Source: Caulobacter sp. (GTDB taxonomy: Bacteria > Pseudomonadota > Alphaproteobacteria > Caulobacterales > Caulobacteraceae). Taken from it: a stretch of DNA of 44,150 bases. Positions within the stretch are counted from its first letter, which is position 1. Each line of letters begins with the position of its first letter. The notes beneath the pieces were generated by a model that was not told the origin of the DNA, made no database searches, and saw nothing but the letters and a program-made list of their open reading frames with translations. Made by a program: the position numbers and the translations under genes. The stretch lies in assembly GCA_030645575.1 (NCBI GenBank), contig JAUSMJ010000079.1, positions 1 through 44,150 on the forward strand, in the 5' to 3' direction. Below, one piece after another: positions 31,911 to 39,759 of the stretch.

Positions 31911-32704
31911 CAGCGGCTCGTCGCCGGGGCGTCGAACAGCAGCGTCGTCTGCGCGCCGCCGCCCGGGGTCATCCAGTCGATCCGCCAGGCGCCGGCCAGG
32001 CGCGAGGCCCGGAACGGCCGGTCGAGCGGGTCGGGGCGGCCCGTGGCGACGACCAGCACGTCCTCGCCGCCCTCGCCGGAAATCTCCAGTTCGTGGCTGG
32101 CCGAACTCATCGGCCGGCTGAGCGCGAAGCTGAAGCGCCCCTGGCGGTCAATGGCCGAACCGCCCGCCGCCGCGCGGTCCAGGCGAAGGCCAATTTCCGC
32201 GCCCACCGTGCCGACGCCCGAGATCATCGCCGCCCCGTCGCGATCGAAATCCAGCGCCAGGATCCGCGGCCGGCGCGAGGGCGGCGCCAGCACCAGCGTG
32301 CCGCCGCCGGCGCGCAACTGGGCCGCCCGCCCGTCGGGCGTCAGGGCCAGGTAGCCTTCCGCCTGCACCGTCCGGCCATCGACGACCATGGCCAGGCCGA
32401 ACAGCCGCGGGCCCGCCGACGGCGGGACGACGATGGTCCACAGGCCGGAGCCGTCCGCGGTGGCGTACCTCAGCTGCCCGTCAGGCTCGCCCAGACGCAC
32501 CCGCGCGCCCGGCGCGGCCAGGCCCGCGAGGGCCGTGCCGCCCTGCGCCGCGCGAACCGCCAGGACGCGGGGCGGCGTCAGATAGCCGGCCACGGCCAAG
32601 GGCTTGGACGGCTCGGTCTTCCAGACCGGCCGACCTCCATCGCCGCAGGCGACCACGAGCAGGAGCGGCAGCAAACCCGCCATCAAGCTGAACCGACCAG
32701 ACAC
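31910..32704 (-). CDS. Putative lipoprotein of unknown function
   Basis: 264 aa from a GTG start. The signal ends in LLPLLLVVAC, a good lipobox with the cysteine at position 20, so it is probably an outer-membrane or periplasmic lipoprotein. The rest is rich in beta strands with repeated patterns (GLAAPGARVRLGEPDGQLRYATADGSGLWTIVVP and GVGTVGAEIGLRLDRAAAGGSAIDRQGRFSFAL), resembling two Ig-like modules. No family recognised. Its stop overlaps the start of the Atm1-type exporter, so the two proteins are coupled in expression. Confidence 0.6.
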   Translation of the reverse strand: MSGRFSLMAGLLPLLLVVACGDGGRPVWKTEPSKPLAVAGYLTPPRVLAVRAAQGGTALAGLAAPGARVRLGEPDGQLRYATADGSGLWTIVVPPSAGPRLFGLAMVVDGRTVQAEGYLALTPDGRAAQLRAGGGTLVLAPPSRRPRILALDFDRDGAAMISGVGTVGAEIGLRLDRAAAGGSAIDRQGRFSFALSRPMSSASHELEISGEGGEDVLVVATGRPDPLDRPFRASRLAGAWRIDWMTPGGGAQTTLLFDAPATSR

Positions 32705-32801
32705 GACTCTTGCAACCCTGCCCTCGACACCCGACTATGCGGATCATAGTCCCACGGCGCGCCGCCAAGCGCGCCTTTTTCATCCCCGGAGCCTTGAGGA
32801 G

Positions 32802-33410
32802 ATGTCCAGCCAGCCCGCCCGCGTGGATTCGATCTGCGTCTACTGCGGCTCGTCGAACGAGGCCGACCCGGAATTCCTGTCGTCGGCCTACACGGTCGGC
32901 GCCGAGATCGCCGGGGCTGGCCTGAGGTTCGTCTACGGCGGCGGCGGCGTGGGCCTGATGGGCGCCAGCGCCCGCGGCGCGCACGACGGCGGCGGGCGGG
33001 TGCTGGGGATCATCCCCGACTTCCTGCTGGGCCGCGAACAGCCGTTCGAGGACGTCGAGACCATCGTCGTCCACTCGATGCACGAGCGGAAGATGATGAT
33101 GTTCGAGCGGGCCGACGCGTTCGTGGTGCTGCCCGGCGGCATCGGCACGCTGGAGGAGGTCGTCGAGCTGCTGTCCTGGCAGCGCCTGGGTCTGCACGCC
33201 AAGCCGGTGGTGTTCTACAACCCGCGCGGCTTCTGGGACCCGCTGTTCGAGCTGTTCCACCACACCATCCGCGAGAAGCTGTCGCCGGCGGCGTTCGCCA
33301 ACGCCTGGCGCTCGGTCGATACGGTCGAGGCCCTGGTGCCGGCCGTCCTGGAGATGAGCGAGGACCTGGGCGCCGGCCCGAACGGCCGCGCCCTGTCCGG
33401 CCTGACCTGA
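32802..33410 (+). CDS. LOG-family protein (nucleoside 5'-monophosphate phosphoribohydrolase)
   Basis: 202 aa Rossmann-like protein with the LOG motif PGGIGTLEE at 111-119 and MHERKMMM at 93-100, together forming the active site that hydrolyses the N-glycosidic bond of (cytokinin) nucleotides. It opens with ICVYCGSSN, the usual start. The ATG at 32802 follows TTGAGGAG; the longer frame runs into the divergent lipoprotein gene. Bacterial members are often annotated TIGR00730 Rossmann-fold proteins, with the physiological substrate uncertain. Confidence 0.88.
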   Translation: MSSQPARVDSICVYCGSSNEADPEFLSSAYTVGAEIAGAGLRFVYGGGGVGLMGASARGAHDGGGRVLGIIPDFLLGREQPFEDVETIVVHSMHERKMMMFERADAFVVLPGGIGTLEEVVELLSWQRLGLHAKPVVFYNPRGFWDPLFELFHHTIREKLSPAAFANAWRSVDTVEALVPAVLEMSEDLGAGPNGRALSGLT

Positions 33411-33425
33411 CGGCTTCAGGCCGTC
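33409..33425. terminator. Hairpin shared by two convergent stop codons
   Basis: GACGGC-ttcag-GCCGTC forms a 6-bp stem in the 5-base gap between the LOG gene and gltX; it overlaps the TGA of the first (33408-33410) and the stop of the second (33416-33418). No T-run follows, so termination strength is uncertain. Confidence 0.35.
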
Positions 33426-34756
33426 TCGCCGGCCAGCCGGCGGACGGCCTTGTCCCGGCCAATCAGCGGCAGCAGCGGCCCCATTTCCGGGCCGTGATCC
33501 AGGCCCGTCAGCGCGCGGCGCAGCGGCATGAACAGGCCGCGCCCCTTGGCCCCGGTCCGGTCCTTCACGGCCGCCGTCCAGGCGCTCCAGCTGTCGCCGT
33601 CGATCATCGCCGGCAGCAGCTCGCGGGCCGCCTCGACGACGGCCGCGTCCTCTGGCGCGATCAGCGGATCGACCGCGCCGCCGACCACGCGGACCCAGTT
33701 CGACACGCCCGAAAACAGCCCCAGGTTCGAGCGGATGGCCAGCCAGAAAGCCTCGCCCAGGTCGGCCCCCAGATCGGCCAGACGCGGCTGCGCCTCGGCG
33801 TAGGACATGGCGTGCAGCACCGCCGCGTTCAGGCGCGACAGGTCCGCCGGATCGTAGCGGCCCGGATGACGGGCCATCTTGCCGAAAGTGAAGGCGGCGG
33901 CCAGGGCCTCGAGGCTCTCGCCCACCTCAAGCGGATCGGACGTGCCGATCCGCGCCAGGTGCGAGATTACCGCCAGCGGCTCGTAGCCGCTCTCGCGCAG
34001 GTCCATGATCGACATGGAGCCGAGGCGCTTGGACAGGCCCTCGCCGTCCGCCCCGACCAGCAGGGTGGTGTGGGCGAACTGCGGCGCCTTGGCGCCCAGG
34101 GCCTCGAAGATCTCGATCTGCGCCCCGGTGTTGGTGACGTGGTCCTCGCCCCGGATGATGTGGCTGATGGCCATGTCGATGTCATCGACGACCGACGGCA
34201 GGGTGTAGAGGAAGGCGCCGTCCTCGCGGATCAGCACCGGATCGGACATCGAGGCGGTATCGACCTCGCAGTCGCCGCGCGCCAGATCGCGCCACTTGAC
34301 CCGCTTGCCTTCGAGGCGGAACCGCCAGTGCGGCCGACGGCCCTCGGCCTCCAGCGCCGCGCACTCGTCCGGCGTCAGCTTCAGGGCCGCGCGGTCGTAG
34401 ACCGGCGGCTGGCCGCGCGACAGCTGCACCTTGCGGCGGCGATCAAGCTCTTCGCCAGTCTCGTAGGCGGGATACAGGCGGCCGGCGGCCTTCAGCCGCT
34501 CCATGGCCTCGCGGTACAGCGGAAAGCGCGCCGACTGGCTGTACTTCTCGTCCCAGACTATGCCCAGCCAGGTCAGGTCGGTCTCGATGCCGTCCTCGTA
34601 TTCCTTGGTCGATCGCTCCACGTCCGTGTCGTCGATGCGCAGCACGAACTGCCCGCCCTGCGACCGCGCGAACAGCCAGTTGATCAGGCCGGTGCGAATG
34701 TTGCCGACATGCAGCCGCCCGGTGGGCGACGGCGCGAAACGGACCCTGACGGTCAT
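33416..34756 (-). CDS. gltX: Glutamyl-tRNA synthetase
   Basis: 446 aa class I synthetase. The HIGH motif is in FAPSPTGRLHVGNIRTGL and the KMSKS equivalent is GLSKRLGS. It charges tRNA-Glu, and in organisms with GatCAB also tRNA-Gln. No cysteine zinc cluster is seen. Alphaproteobacteria often have two GltX paralogues, so which tRNA this one prefers is open. Single gene, convergent with the LOG gene. Confidence 0.93.
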   Translation of the reverse strand: MTVRVRFAPSPTGRLHVGNIRTGLINWLFARSQGGQFVLRIDDTDVERSTKEYEDGIETDLTWLGIVWDEKYSQSARFPLYREAMERLKAAGRLYPAYETGEELDRRRKVQLSRGQPPVYDRAALKLTPDECAALEAEGRRPHWRFRLEGKRVKWRDLARGDCEVDTASMSDPVLIREDGAFLYTLPSVVDDIDMAISHIIRGEDHVTNTGAQIEIFEALGAKAPQFAHTTLLVGADGEGLSKRLGSMSIMDLRESGYEPLAVISHLARIGTSDPLEVGESLEALAAAFTFGKMARHPGRYDPADLSRLNAAVLHAMSYAEAQPRLADLGADLGEAFWLAIRSNLGLFSGVSNWVRVVGGAVDPLIAPEDAAVVEAARELLPAMIDGDSWSAWTAAVKDRTGAKGRGLFMPLRRALTGLDHGPEMGPLLPLIGRDKAVRRLAGETA

Positions 34757-34898
34757 GGGAAAACGTCCTTCTCAGAGCCGGGCTAGGTCGGCTTTGGGAG
34801 GGCGGAAGTCAAGGTGGGAGGGCGCAAGCACTTCCGTTGAGAGCGTCTTGTTCTGCCTGACCAACGATGACAGGCTCCCTCAACCTAGGGGGATCCCA

Positions 34899-35294
34899 AT
34901 GAGCGACGAACTTGCTGCAATCGTAGTGACCGCTGCCGTCGGCGGAGGGCTGACCGAGGAAGGCCACGTCGTATTGGTTTTCGACACGGCAGAGGGTCGG
35001 ATGGCGCTAGCAATTCGTCCCGACTTGATGCCCAAAGTGCTTGAAATGGTGGCTCGGGCCCACTCGTCGCAACCCCCTCTCGGGCAAGCGGCGGAGCAGG
35101 CCGTGATTACGGCAAGCACCGCTCGCGTAGGCATCGCCAACAACGGGTCTGTAGCGGTCCTTCAGTTTCAGATCATGTCGGGAGGAGCGGTCAACATTGC
35201 CATGGAACGCCAAGATGCTCTGACATTTTCTGACGCCATAAAAGGCGCGCTCGATCCCAACTCAATCTTTCGCCCCCCTGGCCCCGTGAACTGA
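34899..35294 (+). CDS. Orphan hypothetical protein with atypical codon use
   Basis: 131 aa from ATG 34899, with AGGGGGA upstream. Unlike its neighbours it uses many A/T-ending codons (for example gca atc gta, aac aac ggg tct gta), suggesting recent acquisition. The sequence (GHVVLVFDTAEGRMALAIRPDLMPKVLEMVARAHSS, VAVLQFQIMSGGAVNIAMERQDAL) looks like a soluble alpha/beta protein with two related halves. No family recognised and no mobile gene adjacent. A perfect palindrome sits 32 bases after its stop. Confidence 0.65.
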   Translation: MSDELAAIVVTAAVGGGLTEEGHVVLVFDTAEGRMALAIRPDLMPKVLEMVARAHSSQPPLGQAAEQAVITASTARVGIANNGSVAVLQFQIMSGGAVNIAMERQDALTFSDAIKGALDPNSIFRPPGPVN

Positions 35295-35325
35295 TGCGCT
35301 CTGGGAATTCGGTGCGGAGCAAACA

Positions 35326-35352
35326 GGGACAGACACCGCAGGTGTCTGTCCC
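35326..35352. repeat. GGGACAGACACC palindrome, copy 1
   Basis: GGGACAGACACC, a GCA loop and GGTGTCTGTCCC form a perfect 12-bp stem in the junction between the orphan gene and convergent dksA, 7 bases from the dksA stop. A GAATTCGGTG stretch 20 bases upstream matches the head of the repeat at 39675. It may work as a bidirectional terminator. Confidence 0.8.
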
Positions 35353-35358
35353 ATTTCG

Positions 35359-35787
35359 TCAGTCGTCCCGATGGACCCGTTCGCGGCGCTCGTGCCGTTC
35401 CTGGGCTTCGACGCTCATGGTCGCGACGGGACGGGCCTCCAGGCGCGCCAGGCCGATGGGTTCCCCCGTCTCCTCGCAATAGCCGTAGGACTGGTCCTCG
35501 ATGCGGCGCAGGGCCTCGTCGATCTTCGAAATGAGCTTCCGCTGCCGGTCGCGGGTGCGCAGTTCAAGAGCCCGGTCAGTCTCCGACGTGGCGCGATCGG
35601 CCAGGTCGGGATGGTTCTCGGTCTCCTTCTGGAGGTGGGTGACCGTTTCGCGAGATTCGCGAAGGATCTCATCCTTCCAGTCCAACAGCTTTTGCTTGAA
35701 GTACTCGAGCTGTCGCTCGTTCATGAACGGCTCGTCGTCCGAAGGACGATAGTCGACCTGTTCAGCCAGAACCGTAGCCGTCGTCAT
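35359..35787 (-). CDS. dksA: DksA-type RNA polymerase-binding regulator, single-cysteine form
   Basis: 142 aa. A long coiled coil carries the tip motif DLADRA (DxxDxA type) that reaches into the RNA polymerase secondary channel, and the C-terminal globular part reads YGYCEETGEPIGLARLEARPVATMSVEAQERHERRE. Only one of the four zinc cysteines of E. coli DksA remains; this is usual for alphaproteobacterial DksA as I recall it. DksA works with ppGpp on rRNA and amino-acid promoters. It stands just before the flagellar genes. Confidence 0.92.
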   Translation of the reverse strand: MTTATVLAEQVDYRPSDDEPFMNERQLEYFKQKLLDWKDEILRESRETVTHLQKETENHPDLADRATSETDRALELRTRDRQRKLISKIDEALRRIEDQSYGYCEETGEPIGLARLEARPVATMSVEAQERHERRERVHRDD

Positions 35788-35831
35788 TGACGCCTCACGC
35801 CCCCATTACGCCATGCTCACAAGAGCGGGGC

Positions 35832-35859
35832 CTTATATCAAACACAGAGCAACGATCAA
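35832..35859 (-). promoter_or_regulatory. Putative dksA promoter
   Basis: Minus-strand TTGATC (35859-35854), 16-base spacer, TATAAG (35837-35832); start site about 38 bases before the dksA ATG. Good match in an otherwise GC-rich region. Confidence 0.5.
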
Positions 35860-35882
35860 TGAAGCTCGCGTTCGGCGGGCGT

Positions 35883-36317
35883 TCATGCCGCGACCTTCGC
35901 CTGTTCGAGCTTGGCCAGCTCCACCGCGGCGCGGGTTTCGATCTCGTTGAGCACGCCCTCGAGGCCGCTGTCATCGGTCGCCATGCGCTCCTCGCGCACG
36001 GCCCGCATCAGCCGGTCCAGGTCGGTTCCCGACACCGCGCCGTCGATCAGGGCGAGCTTGACCTCGTCCAGCACATCGAGAATGCGGCCGGCCCGGCCCA
36101 TCGCGCGGCGGCGGCGCTCGAGCGGGCCACCGACATCCTGCAGGGCGATCAGGGCGCCGATCGAGCCGACACCGCCGACACCGGCGCTGCGCGCTACGTC
36201 GGAGCCCGCGCCGGCGCCGCCAACGGTCGGCAGGGAAAAGCTCCCCTGCCCCGCCGGCCGTGCGGCGCCCCGGGCGCTGCCGACCGATCCGACGCCGCTG
36301 GATCTTGTGACTTTCAT
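35883..36317 (-). CDS. fliX: Flagellar assembly regulator FliX
   Basis: 144 aa, length and layout of Caulobacter FliX: a Gly/Ser/Ala-rich N-terminal third (KVTRSSGVGSVGSARGAARPAGQ) and a helical C-terminal part (LERRRRAMGRAGRILDVLDEVKLALIDGAVSGTDLDRL). FliX monitors assembly of the early flagellar structure and controls the sigma-54 activator FlbD. It is divergent from flgI, the arrangement known in Caulobacter. Confidence 0.88.
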   Translation of the reverse strand: MKVTRSSGVGSVGSARGAARPAGQGSFSLPTVGGAGAGSDVARSAGVGGVGSIGALIALQDVGGPLERRRRAMGRAGRILDVLDEVKLALIDGAVSGTDLDRLMRAVREERMATDDSGLEGVLNEIETRAAVELAKLEQAKVAA

Positions 36318-36383
36318 GGAGGCGATACGCCGCTCCGAACCCTTGTTGGACCACGAATGTCGGCCCGCATGCTTGCGGCATGG

Positions 36384-36388
36384 TTAAT
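36384..36388 (-). promoter_or_regulatory. CtrA half-site upstream of fliX
   Basis: The minus strand reads TTAAC here, the conserved half of the CtrA site TTAA-N7-TTAAC; the other half is degenerate (ATTG). It lies 67 bases before the fliX ATG. Early flagellar genes of Caulobacter are CtrA-controlled, so this is plausible but weak. Confidence 0.35.
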
Positions 36389-36467
36389 GCCGGGCAATTT
36401 CTGCCGCCGACCGCTGGAGACCGCCCACGTTCGCCCAGAAACAATTGAATAGTATCGAGAATTATCG

Positions 36468-36482
36468 TGGCGCGCTTCTCGC
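36468..36482 (+). promoter_or_regulatory. Sigma-54-type promoter of flgI
   Basis: TGGCGCGCTTCTCGC keeps the -24 GG and -12 GC exactly 10 bases apart and matches TGGCACG-N4-TTGC at 9 of 11 defined positions. The predicted start site is about 30 bases before flgI. Hook and basal-body genes of Caulobacter use sigma-54 with FlbD, agreeing with this assignment. Confidence 0.65.
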
Positions 36483-36522
36483 ATGGGCACCCGGGCAGTA
36501 GAGCGTTGACGGCGGGAACGAC

Positions 36523-37629
36523 ATGCGTCCATCGATTGTCGGAAGACTGGTCCTGGTTCTGGCCCTGGCGATGGCCGGGCCGGCCCTCGCCACGTCGCGG
36601 ATCAAGGACGTCGTCGCCTTCGAGGGCGTGCGCGAGAACCAGTTGACCGGCTACGGGCTGGTGGTCGGCCTGAACGGCACGGGCGACAACCTGCGCAACG
36701 CGCCGATGACCCGCCAGAGCCTCGAGGCGATGTTCGAGCGGCTCGGCGTCAACGTCCGCGACACCAACCTCAACACCAAGAACGTCGCCGTGGTCATGGT
36801 CACGGCCAAGCTGCCGCCGTTCGCCGCCGCCGGCTCGGCCATCGACGTCACCGTCTCCGCCGCCGGCGACGCCAAGAGCCTGCAGGGCGGCACGCTGCTG
36901 GTCACCGCCCTGATGGGCGCCGACGGCCAGGTCTACGCGGTGGCCCAGGGCACGGTGCAGACCGGCTCGGTGTCCGCGTCCGGCGCGTCCGGCAGCTCGG
37001 TCAGCAAGGGCGTGCCGACGGCGGGCCGTATCGCCGGCGGGGCGACCATCGAGCGCGAGACCGGCTTTCAGATGGCCCAGATGGGCCAGATGCGCATGAC
37101 CCTGCGCAACCCGGACTTCACCACCGCCCAGCGCATCGCCACGGTGATCAACGGCCGCTTCCCCGGCACGGCCGTGGCCGAGAATCCGACCATCGTCACC
37201 CTGCGCCCGCCGCAAGGCCAGAGCATGGTCGGTTTCATGACCGCCGTGGAGACCCTCGAGGTCGAGCCGGACGCTCCGGCCAAGGTGATCGTCGATGAGG
37301 TCAGCGGCGTCATCGTCATGGGCGAGGCCGTGCGCATCTCCACCGTGGCCATCGCCCAGGGCAACCTGACCATCTCGGTCCAGGAGACGCCGCAGGTCAG
37401 CCAGCCGCAGCCCTTCAGCCGCGGCGGCGAGACGGTGGTCACCAGCCAGTCGACCGTGGCCGTCGATGAGGAGCGCGGCCGCCAGCTGCTGACGCTCAGG
37501 AATGGCGCCTCGCTGTCGAGCCTGGTCGCCGGCCTCAACGCGCTGGGCGTCACCCCGCGCGACATGATCTCCATCCTGCAGGCGATCAAGGCCGCCGGCG
37601 CCCTGCAAGCCGATATCGAGGTGATGTGA
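36523..37629 (+). CDS. flgI: Flagellar P-ring protein FlgI
   Basis: 368 aa. Signal peptide [23 protein letters not shown], then [31 protein letters not shown], the FlgI hallmark; [27 protein letters not shown] and the C-terminal [35 protein letters not shown] are also diagnostic. It assembles in the periplasm as the bushing around the flagellar rod. First gene of the operon flgI-cheL-flbY; the next ATG overlaps its TGA by one base. Confidence 0.97.
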   Translation: MRPSIVGRLVLVLALAMAGPALATSRIKDVVAFEGVRENQLTGYGLVVGLNGTGDNLRNAPMTRQSLEAMFERLGVNVRDTNLNTKNVAVVMVTAKLPPFAAAGSAIDVTVSAAGDAKSLQGGTLLVTALMGADGQVYAVAQGTVQTGSVSASGASGSSVSKGVPTAGRIAGGATIERETGFQMAQMGQMRMTLRNPDFTTAQRIATVINGRFPGTAVAENPTIVTLRPPQGQSMVGFMTAVETLEVEPDAPAKVIVDEVSGVIVMGEAVRISTVAIAQGNLTISVQETPQVSQPQPFSRGGETVVTSQSTVAVDEERGRQLLTLRNGASLSSLVAGLNALGVTPRDMISILQAIKAAGALQADIEVM

Positions 37630-37946
37630 TGGCCGCTTCGCTCGCCGCCCCCGCCGACATCCTGATGGGTCAGGCCCAGACCACCGCGACCACGACCGCC
37701 GACCTGGCCCGCAAGCGCAAGACGGACGACGCCGCCCGGGCGTTCGAGGCCTCGTTCCTGTCGACCATGCTGCAGCCGATGTTCGAGGGCCTGTCGACCG
37801 AGGCCCCGTTCGGCGGCGGCCAGGGCGAGGCGATGTTCAAGTCCTTCCTCACCGACGCCATCGCCAAACAGACGGCCAAGCGCGGCGGTCTGGGCGTCGC
37901 CGACACCGTCCAGCGCGAAATGCTCAAGCTCCAAGGTCTCAGTTAG
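37629..37946 (+). CDS. cheL: Rod-binding protein (FlgJ N-terminal domain type), CheL
   Basis: 105 aa, only the rod-binding domain of Flg[27 protein letters not shown] and [38 protein letters not shown]. The muramidase domain of enterobacterial FlgJ is absent, as is usual in Caulobacter, where this gene was named cheL in the flgI region. It is thought to help rod assembly in the periplasm. Start ATG 37629 by TGATG coupling to flgI. Confidence 0.85.
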   Translation: MAASLAAPADILMGQAQTTATTTADLARKRKTDDAARAFEASFLSTMLQPMFEGLSTEAPFGGGQGEAMFKSFLTDAIAKQTAKRGGLGVADTVQREMLKLQGLS

Positions 37947-37960
37947 AAAGACGTTTCCCC

Positions 37961-38401
37961 ATGGCCCTCGACGCCCGCGACGCGACCGACCGTGTCGATC
38001 AACTGATCGTTCTCACCGACCGCCTGACCGCCCTGATGGCGCAGCAGTGCCAGGCCTTCGAGCAGCGCCGCCCGCAGGACGCCGCCGCGCAGATGGAGGA
38101 GCTGTCGAAGCTGGCCAACATCTATCGCCACGAGTCGGCGCGCGTGCGTCAGGCGCCGGCCCTGATCGAGGGCGCGCCGCTGGAACAGCGCAAGCGGCTG
38201 ATGCAGGCGACCGAGGCGTTCGACGCGGTGCTGGCCCGCCAGGGCCGCGCGCTGGAGGCGGTTCGCACCGTCACCGAGGGCCTGGTCCGCGCCATCGCCG
38301 AGGAAGTCGCCTCGCAACGGACCACGGGCGCGGGCTATGGCCCCGGCGCCGTCACCCAGGCCGGCGACGCCCGGGCGATCACGCTGAACAAGAGCGCCTG
38401 A
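37961..38401 (+). CDS. flbY: FlbY, FlgN-like flagellar protein
   Basis: 146 aa helical protein: LIVLTDRLTALMAQQCQAFEQRRPQDAAAQMEELSKLANIYRHESARV followed by another long helix pair, similar to FlgN-type export chaperones. By position (third gene after flgI and cheL) it is the Caulobacter flbY gene. Likely cytoplasmic, holding hook-associated subunits. The C-terminal 25 residues are Gly/Ala-rich and probably disordered. Confidence 0.8.
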   Translation: MALDARDATDRVDQLIVLTDRLTALMAQQCQAFEQRRPQDAAAQMEELSKLANIYRHESARVRQAPALIEGAPLEQRKRLMQATEAFDAVLARQGRALEAVRTVTEGLVRAIAEEVASQRTTGAGYGPGAVTQAGDARAITLNKSA

Positions 38402-38410
38402 TCCGTATTC

Positions 38411-38436
38411 GGGACAGACACCATGGTGTCTGTCCC
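38411..38436. repeat. GGGACAGACACC palindrome, copy 2
   Basis: GGGACAGACACC-AT-GGTGTCTGTCCC is a perfect 26-bp palindrome ten bases after the flbY stop; with one bulge it extends to ATTC..GAAT. The stem is identical to copy 1 at 35326 and differs only in the loop. Possible terminator of the flgI operon. Confidence 0.85.
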
Positions 38437-38494
38437 TGAATCTGATTGACCTGAATCACGGACGGGATCGCCGAGGCGCGATCTGCTGGCGACC

Positions 38495-39685
38495 ATGCCG
38501 GTTTCCCGTCCCGTTCCCAGCGATAGCGATCCTGACGCGGCGTTTCTCGCCGAGGTCAGGGGCTTTCTCGCCGAGGCCCTGACGCCCGACCTTCGCGAGG
38601 CCGGCCGACGGACCCTGGGCGTCCACTCCGACATCGATGCCTGCCGCCTGTGGCACCAGCGGCTTTACCGGCGCGGCTGGATCGCCCCCGGCTGGCCCGT
38701 GGCCCACGGCGGCACGGGCTGGACGCCGCGCCAGCGGTTCCTGTTCGACCGCGAATGCGCGCTGAACGACGCCCCGGTGCTGTTCGCCGGCGGCATTCGC
38801 AGCCTGGGGCCGCTGATCATCGAGATGGGTACGCCCCTGCAGCAGGCCCGCTATCTGCCGGCCATCCTGTCGGGCGACGACCTGTGGGCCCAGGGCTTCT
38901 CCGAGCCCGGCGCGGGGTCGGATCTGGCGCGGGTCGCCACCCGCGCGGTGCGGACGGGCGACCGCTATGTCGTCGATGGCTCGAAGATCTGGACCACCGG
39001 CGCCCACCTGGCCAACCGCATGTTCACCCTCGTGCGCACCGCGACCGAGGACCGGCCGCAGAAGGGGCTGACCTTCCTGCTCATCGACATGGCCTCGCCG
39101 GGCCTGACCGTCTCGCCGATCATCACCATCGACGGCGAGCACGAGTTGAACGCGGTGTTCTTTGACCAGGTCGGCGTGCCCGTCGCCAACCGCATCGGCG
39201 AGGAAGGCCAGGGTTGGGCCGTGGCCAAGCGGTTGATGCAGCTGGCCCGATCGAACAACACCCCCGCCGCCCTGGTGCGGCGCGTCTATCAGCGCGCCCG
39301 CGCCGCCGCCATGGCGACACCGGACCTTGAGCCGGGCCTGAGCGCGCGGCTGGTGGCGGCCGAAATCGAGCTGACCGCCTTCGAACAGACGGAACTGGCC
39401 CTGCTGCCCGGCGGCCGCCTGCGCGAGGGGGACAACACCAGCCCCTCGGTGCTCAAGCTGATGGGCAGCGAACTGCACCAGCGGGTCGCCGAGCTGGCGA
39501 TGGAGATCGCGGGGCTCTCGCGCGGCATCGCCCTCGCCCCGTTCCGCGAGGAGGCCAGCTGGCTCGCCGACGGCGCGCGGGCCACGGCCAAGCATTTCGC
39601 CACCCGGGCGGCCAGCATCTATTCAGGATCGAGCGAGACCCAGCGCAACGTCATCGCCCAGGCGTTGCTGGCCGGAATTCGGTGA
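38495..39685 (+). CDS. Acyl-CoA dehydrogenase family protein
   Basis: 396 aa FAD enzyme introducing a trans double bond into acyl-CoA. FAD/substrate motif LWAQGFSEPGAGSDLARVAT, then GSKIWTTGAHLANRMF, and the C-terminal GSSETQRNVIAQALL. The segment WIAPGWPVAHGGTGWTPRQRFLFDRECA is typical of long or branched-chain and steroid-type ACADs. The partner electron-transfer flavoprotein is not nearby. The stop codon lies inside the left arm of the 27-bp inverted repeat. Confidence 0.9.
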   Translation: MPVSRPVPSDSDPDAAFLAEVRGFLAEALTPDLREAGRRTLGVHSDIDACRLWHQRLYRRGWIAPGWPVAHGGTGWTPRQRFLFDRECALNDAPVLFAGGIRSLGPLIIEMGTPLQQARYLPAILSGDDLWAQGFSEPGAGSDLARVATRAVRTGDRYVVDGSKIWTTGAHLANRMFTLVRTATEDRPQKGLTFLLIDMASPGLTVSPIITIDGEHELNAVFFDQVGVPVANRIGEEGQGWAVAKRLMQLARSNNTPAALVRRVYQRARAAAMATPDLEPGLSARLVAAEIELTAFEQTELALLPGGRLREGDNTSPSVLKLMGSELHQRVAELAMEIAGLSRGIALAPFREEASWLADGARATAKHFATRAASIYSGSSETQRNVIAQALLAGIR

Positions 39686-39759
39686 CAGTTTACGAATTCG
39701 CCCGGGCGCGGCGGCGCCTCAACACCCGGATCGCGAATTCGTAAACTGTCACCGAATTC
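39675..39759. repeat. 27-bp perfect inverted repeat between convergent genes
   Basis: The left arm (39675-39701) reads GAATTCGGTGACAG then TTTACGAATTCGC; the right arm (39733-39759) is its exact reverse complement. The 31-base loop can add CCGGG/CCCGG pairs. The left arm contains the stop of the acyl-CoA dehydrogenase gene and the right arm ends on the stop codon of the ParA gene, so it may act as a two-way terminator. The GGTGACAG head resembles the GGGACAG repeats elsewhere here. Confidence 0.9.
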
